Under the pieces are notes generated by a model that searched no databases, had not been told where the DNA came from, and saw only the letters and a program-made list of their open reading frames with translations. Shown piece after piece: positions 61,425 through 64,000 of a stretch of DNA of 64,000 bases (positions are counted from its first letter, which is position 1; every line of letters begins with the position of its first letter). Origin of the DNA: Anaerococcus rubeinfantis (GTDB lineage: Bacteria; Bacillota; Clostridia; Tissierellales; Peptoniphilaceae); contig NZ_LN913015.1 of the NCBI RefSeq assembly GCF_001487145.1, forward strand, positions 1-64,000. Direction: 5' to 3'. A program made the translations under genes and the position numbers.

Positions 61425-61454
61425 TTTGATTATTAACATTAGATGTATTGAAAT
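61425..61454 (+). repeat. Solitary CRISPR repeat outside the array
   Basis: This 30-bp stretch matches the CRISPR repeat of the array at 63379 at 28 of 30 positions (differences at repeat positions 1 and 9, read in crRNA orientation). It includes the full 3' block ending TGTATTGAAAT. It is oriented opposite to the array and lies 65 bp before the nitroreductase start. No second repeat is recognisable beside it. Confidence 0.8.
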
Positions 61455-61518
61455 AAATATAAGCAATTTTATACTGATATTGGGTAAGTTTATAAAAACA
61501 ATAATTAAAGGAGGTATT

Positions 61519-62030
61519 ATGGACTTTATTGAACTTGTTAAAAGTCGTTATTCTTGTAAAAATTTTAGTGAAAAAGAAGTAGAAAAAGAAAAGCTGATCT
61601 TATTCTTGAAGCTGGAAGGCTTGCTCCTACTGCCAAAAATATGCAGATACAAAGAATTTATGTTGCAAAGTCAGACGAAGCACTTAGAAAAATTGATGAG
61701 CTTACTCCTTGTAGGTATAAGGCTCCTCTTGTTTTGCTTGTGGCTTTTGATGAAAGCGAAGCTTTTGTTTATCCTGGAGAAAAATATAATTCAGGCATAG
61801 AAGATGCCACAATAGTAGCAAGTCATATGGTCTTGGCAGCAGCAAACCAAGGCGTCGATTCTTGCTGGGTAAATTTTTTTGATCCAGACAAGGCTCACGA
61901 AAAATTTTCATTGCCAAAAAATGAAAAAATAATCGCAATGATAGATTTGGGCTATGCAAACGAAGGAGTAAAACCTTTAAAAAATCATTATAAACGCAAA
62001 AATATAGATGAAACTGTGAAATTCATTTAA
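61519..62030 (+). pseudogene. Nitroreductase family protein, frameshifted
   Basis: The N-terminal frame (MDFIELVKSRYSCKNFSEKE) runs to about 61590. The rest of the protein (LILEAGRLAPTAKNMQIQ, then DSCWVNFFDP and IAMIDLGYANEG) continues in the next frame to 62030. One missing A in the A-rich run at 61583-61592 explains it. The restored product would be about 170 residues, an FMN-dependent nitroreductase. AAAGGAGG lies before ATG at 61519 and a terminator follows, so the break looks recent, or it could be a homopolymer sequencing error. Confidence 0.85.
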
Positions 62031-62041
62031 AAATTTGATTT

Positions 62042-62073
62042 AAAGATACGGAATAATTTTCTGTATCTTTTTA
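62042..62073 (+). terminator. Terminator of the nitroreductase gene
   Basis: Stem AAAGATAC (62042-62049) / GTATCTTT (62063-62070), followed by TTTATTTT. Confidence 0.75.
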
Positions 62074-62129
62074 TTTTAAAAATACGAGAAAAATCAAAAA
62101 TAAGCTCCTATAATATGGCAAATTTTTTA

Positions 62130-62138
62130 TGTTATAAT
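62130..62138 (+). promoter_or_regulatory. Extended -10 promoter of the HAD gene
   Basis: TGTTATAAT, an extended -10 element, about 110 bp upstream of the start codon; no good -35. The long leader between them shows no recognised structure. Confidence 0.45.
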
Positions 62139-62248
62139 ATAAATGATTATATTTATTACTGTAGAAAAATTAATTATGATATTTTTAAAAAATAAAAAGT
62201 GATTATAGAGCGTGTTGAGTATGCATATAGAAAAGGTTAGGAGAAATA

Positions 62249-63028
62249 ATGAAGAATATAAAAATCGTGTTCTTTGACATCGACGGAACACTTGTATCTC
62301 TTGATAAAAACGATATTTCAGAAAAGTCGGCTTTTGCTTTGAATAAGCTTAAGGAAAAAGGAATTAAAATTTGTATAGCGACAGGTAGAGCACCAATTCA
62401 GATTCCAAAATTTAGGGGGATTGATTTTGATGTTTATTTAAGTTTCAACGGATCTTTGGTTTTTAATGAAAACGAAGATATTTTCAAAAATCCTCTTTCA
62501 AAAAATGATATTTTTACCCTACTTGAAAATGGAAAAGCTATGGATAAGCCTTTGGCTGTTGCAAGTAAGGAAATTTATGCTTGTAATGGTACAAATCCTG
62601 ATTTGGAAGAATATTTTTCCTTTGGAGGAAGTCAGCCAAAAATTTATGAAAATTTTGAAGAAATTATAGGAAATGAAGAAATTTACCAAGCAATTTTGCC
62701 AATAAAAGAAAATGAATACGAAAAAGCCATGAATAATGTTTTGACAACCAAAATCGCAGCTTGGTGGGATAGGGCAGTAGATTTGATTCCAAAAAACGGT
62801 GGCAAAGGAAAAGCAATCGAGGAAGTTTTGTCATTTTATAATATAAAAAAAGACGAGTGTATGGCTTTTGGTGATGGAAACAACGATTTAGAAATGTTTG
62901 AAGCAGTAAAATATGGAATATGCATGGAAAACGGATCAGATGATTTAAAAAATATTTCCTATGATGTGTGTAAAAGCGTAGATGATGATGGGATTTATTA
63001 TTATTTAAAAGAAAAAGGATTGATTTAG
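62249..63028 (+). CDS. Cof-type HAD-IIB hydrolase
   Basis: A 259-residue HAD phosphatase. Motif I is VFFDIDGTLVS at residues 7-17, motif II the Thr in CIATGRAP, a conserved lysine lies in the GGKGKAIEEV stretch, and motif IV is FGDGNNDLEM near residue 210. A C2B cap occupies residues about 85-185. Substrates in this family are sugar phosphates and cofactors. It is only distantly similar to the other Cof protein at 29127. TAGGAGA precedes ATG. Confidence 0.9.
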   Translation: MKNIKIVFFDIDGTLVSLDKNDISEKSAFALNKLKEKGIKICIATGRAPIQIPKFRGIDFDVYLSFNGSLVFNENEDIFKNPLSKNDIFTLLENGKAMDKPLAVASKEIYACNGTNPDLEEYFSFGGSQPKIYENFEEIIGNEEIYQAILPIKENEYEKAMNNVLTTKIAAWWDRAVDLIPKNGGKGKAIEEVLSFYNIKKDECMAFGDGNNDLEMFEAVKYGICMENGSDDLKNISYDVCKSVDDDGIYYYLKEKGLI

Positions 63029-63133
63029 TTGGTTTTGTGGTGTAAATATTTTTATTATAAGAATTAAAAAAAAATTCAAAATCATTACGATTTCAAATTT
63101 TGATATAAATAAAATTTTCAATATTTTTACAAC

Positions 63134-63175
63134 AAAAAAGGTCTTGATGTTAATTTATATATCAAGATCTTTTTA
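63134..63175 (+). terminator. Terminator between the HAD gene and the CRISPR array
   Basis: Stem AAAAAGGTCTTGAT pairs with ATCAAGATCTTTTT (63135-63148 and 63161-63174, one G-T pair) with a 12-nt loop, and TTTATT follows. It could stop transcription from either side. Confidence 0.75.
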
Positions 63176-63378
63176 TTGATTATAATTAAGATTTTATGGA
63201 TTTTTGATACTGTCCATAAGATTATTCATTGGGTTTCAAAATTTTTCTTGCATTTTCTTATGAAATATACCAAATCGATAATATTAGAAATTTTTATTAT
63301 TTATTGATAAAATATCTCTAAATAAAATAATTAGTTAGACTCCTTTATCCCGCACCAAATCAAAAAAGGTGGAAACAC

Positions 63379-64000
63379 ATTTCAATACATCTAATGTTAT
63401 CAATCAACTTTTAAATACTGACTTTTTTAGGATTTGTAGGGTATTTCAATACATCTAATGTTAGTAATCAACAAGAAGAATTAAAAGGCGTATAGATTTT
63501 CTTACATTATTTCAGTACATCTAATGTTAGTAATCAACCAAAAACAAAAATGGAAAGACGAAGACAGAGCCTAATTTCAATACATCTAATGTTAGCAATC
63601 AACTTTAATCTTAATAATGTAGAGGCTAATCCTATAACATTTCAATACATCTAATGTTAGTAATCAACGTTTTTTAAGTCCCGATGGTGTAAGTCCTAAT
63701 TCTTTATTTCAATACATCTAATGTTAGTAATCAACAGTTTTGCACTTTCAGCACTTCCATCAGCTTCAAGTATTTCAATACATCTAATATTAGTAATCAA
63801 CCTAGTAGGTATTTAAAAAAGGGCAGTCAGTGTGCAGTATTTCAATACATCTAATGTTAGTAATCAACCTTATGCTGTTAATAATAATGATGTTATTGTA
63901 TTTCAATACATCTAATGTTAGTAATCAACAAAAGGCAAGGGAAACACTTGGAGATAAAGATGGTGATTTCAATACATCTAATGTTAGTAATCAACCATTG
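63379..64000 (-). CRISPR. CRISPR array, ten repeats visible, continuing past the right edge
   Basis: Ten 30-bp repeats start at 63379, 63443, 63509, 63574, 63639, 63706, 63772, 63839, 63900 and 63966. The nine spacers are 31-37 bp and all different. On the plus strand the repeat begins ATTTCAATACATCTAATG and ends AATCAAC; on the minus strand it ends ATGTATTGAAAT, like type I-B (or III) repeats whose 5' crRNA handle is ATTGAAAT. The minus strand is therefore the likely transcript. Variants at repeats 1, 3, 4 and 7 fit an old trailer end on the left. No cas gene is in the window. Confidence 0.97.

Noticed and set aside
61455-61490. A target for the spacer-like sequence after the solitary CRISPR repeat
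   Set aside because: Only a 9-base identity (ATACTGATA) with the feo upstream region was noticed, and it is not in the seed part next to the repeat, so it is probably chance.

Overview
The window is very AT-rich DNA (well under 35% G+C by eye) from a low-GC Gram-positive anaerobe. The gene content includes a mannose-family PTS with ManO, an anaerobic sulfite reductase AsrABC, FeoAAB, DUF951, XpaC/TelA, HemZ and a gltX-cysS-rlmB-yacP-sigma cluster. With the codon use and dense small genes this suggests Firmicutes, most likely Peptoniphilaceae (Anaerococcus, Peptoniphilus or Finegoldia-like). The family-level guess is inference. No tRNA or complete rRNA gene was seen.

Layout. 1-300: tandem promoters and leader of what looks like an rRNA operon reading off the left edge. 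349-7372: minus-strand run with an ATP-grasp protein, DUF951, MscS channel, SGNH hydrolase, a eukaryotic-type glycogen branching enzyme and an EF-G paralog. 7574-10700: mannose-type PTS operon manL-manM-manN-manO. 10865-16771: plus-strand M16 protease, XpaC, TelA, a free-standing FakA-like domain and a molbindin. 16873-17665: array of palindromic repeats. 17686-24196: CorA, a GntR-controlled ABC exporter, a ferritin-like protein and asrABC. 24427-26395: SH3 lipoprotein, P-loop-degenerate CpsD-like protein and Wzz-like protein. 26534-33045: UppP, TtcA-like, WalJ-like, HAD, HemZ, HAD-CpXC fusion, PPC protein. 33170-33737: GC-rich palindromic element. 33810-39910: ECF S component, unknown His-rich protein, UDG, cupin, ABC exporter, FUSC protein, degenerate nucleoside hydrolase. 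40003-40797: tandem composite repeats. 40793-48597: M20 peptidase, PTS-IIC-like protein, sigma factor, NYN nuclease, RlmB, CysS, GltX. 48915-54881: small ABC system, a MITE, radical SAM protein, threonine aldolase, P1B ATPase with partner. 55069-57881: feoA-feoA-feoB-feoX. 58296-63028: second MITE, DegV, half-size AI-2E protein, secreted phosphatase-like protein, frameshifted nitroreductase, HAD. 63379 to the right edge: CRISPR array.

How parts work together. Iron supply (Feo, with a Fur-like box), siroheme sulfite reduction and several Fe-S/radical SAM enzymes fit an anaerobic redox metabolism. Translation functions cluster in the gltX-to-sigma operon. Envelope functions (UppP, WalJ, SH3 lipoprotein, Wzz-like protein) sit together.

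The most unusual material is non-coding. There are two non-autonomous elements with matching terminal inverted repeats and long target duplications (31 bp perfect; 19 bp with one mismatch). Inside one of them and inside a separate repeat are hairpin cassettes whose loop is constant while the stem changes in a paired way. A near-perfect solitary CRISPR repeat lies about 1.9 kb from the array, in the opposite orientation. A 568-bp GC-rich nested palindrome lies at 33170-33737.
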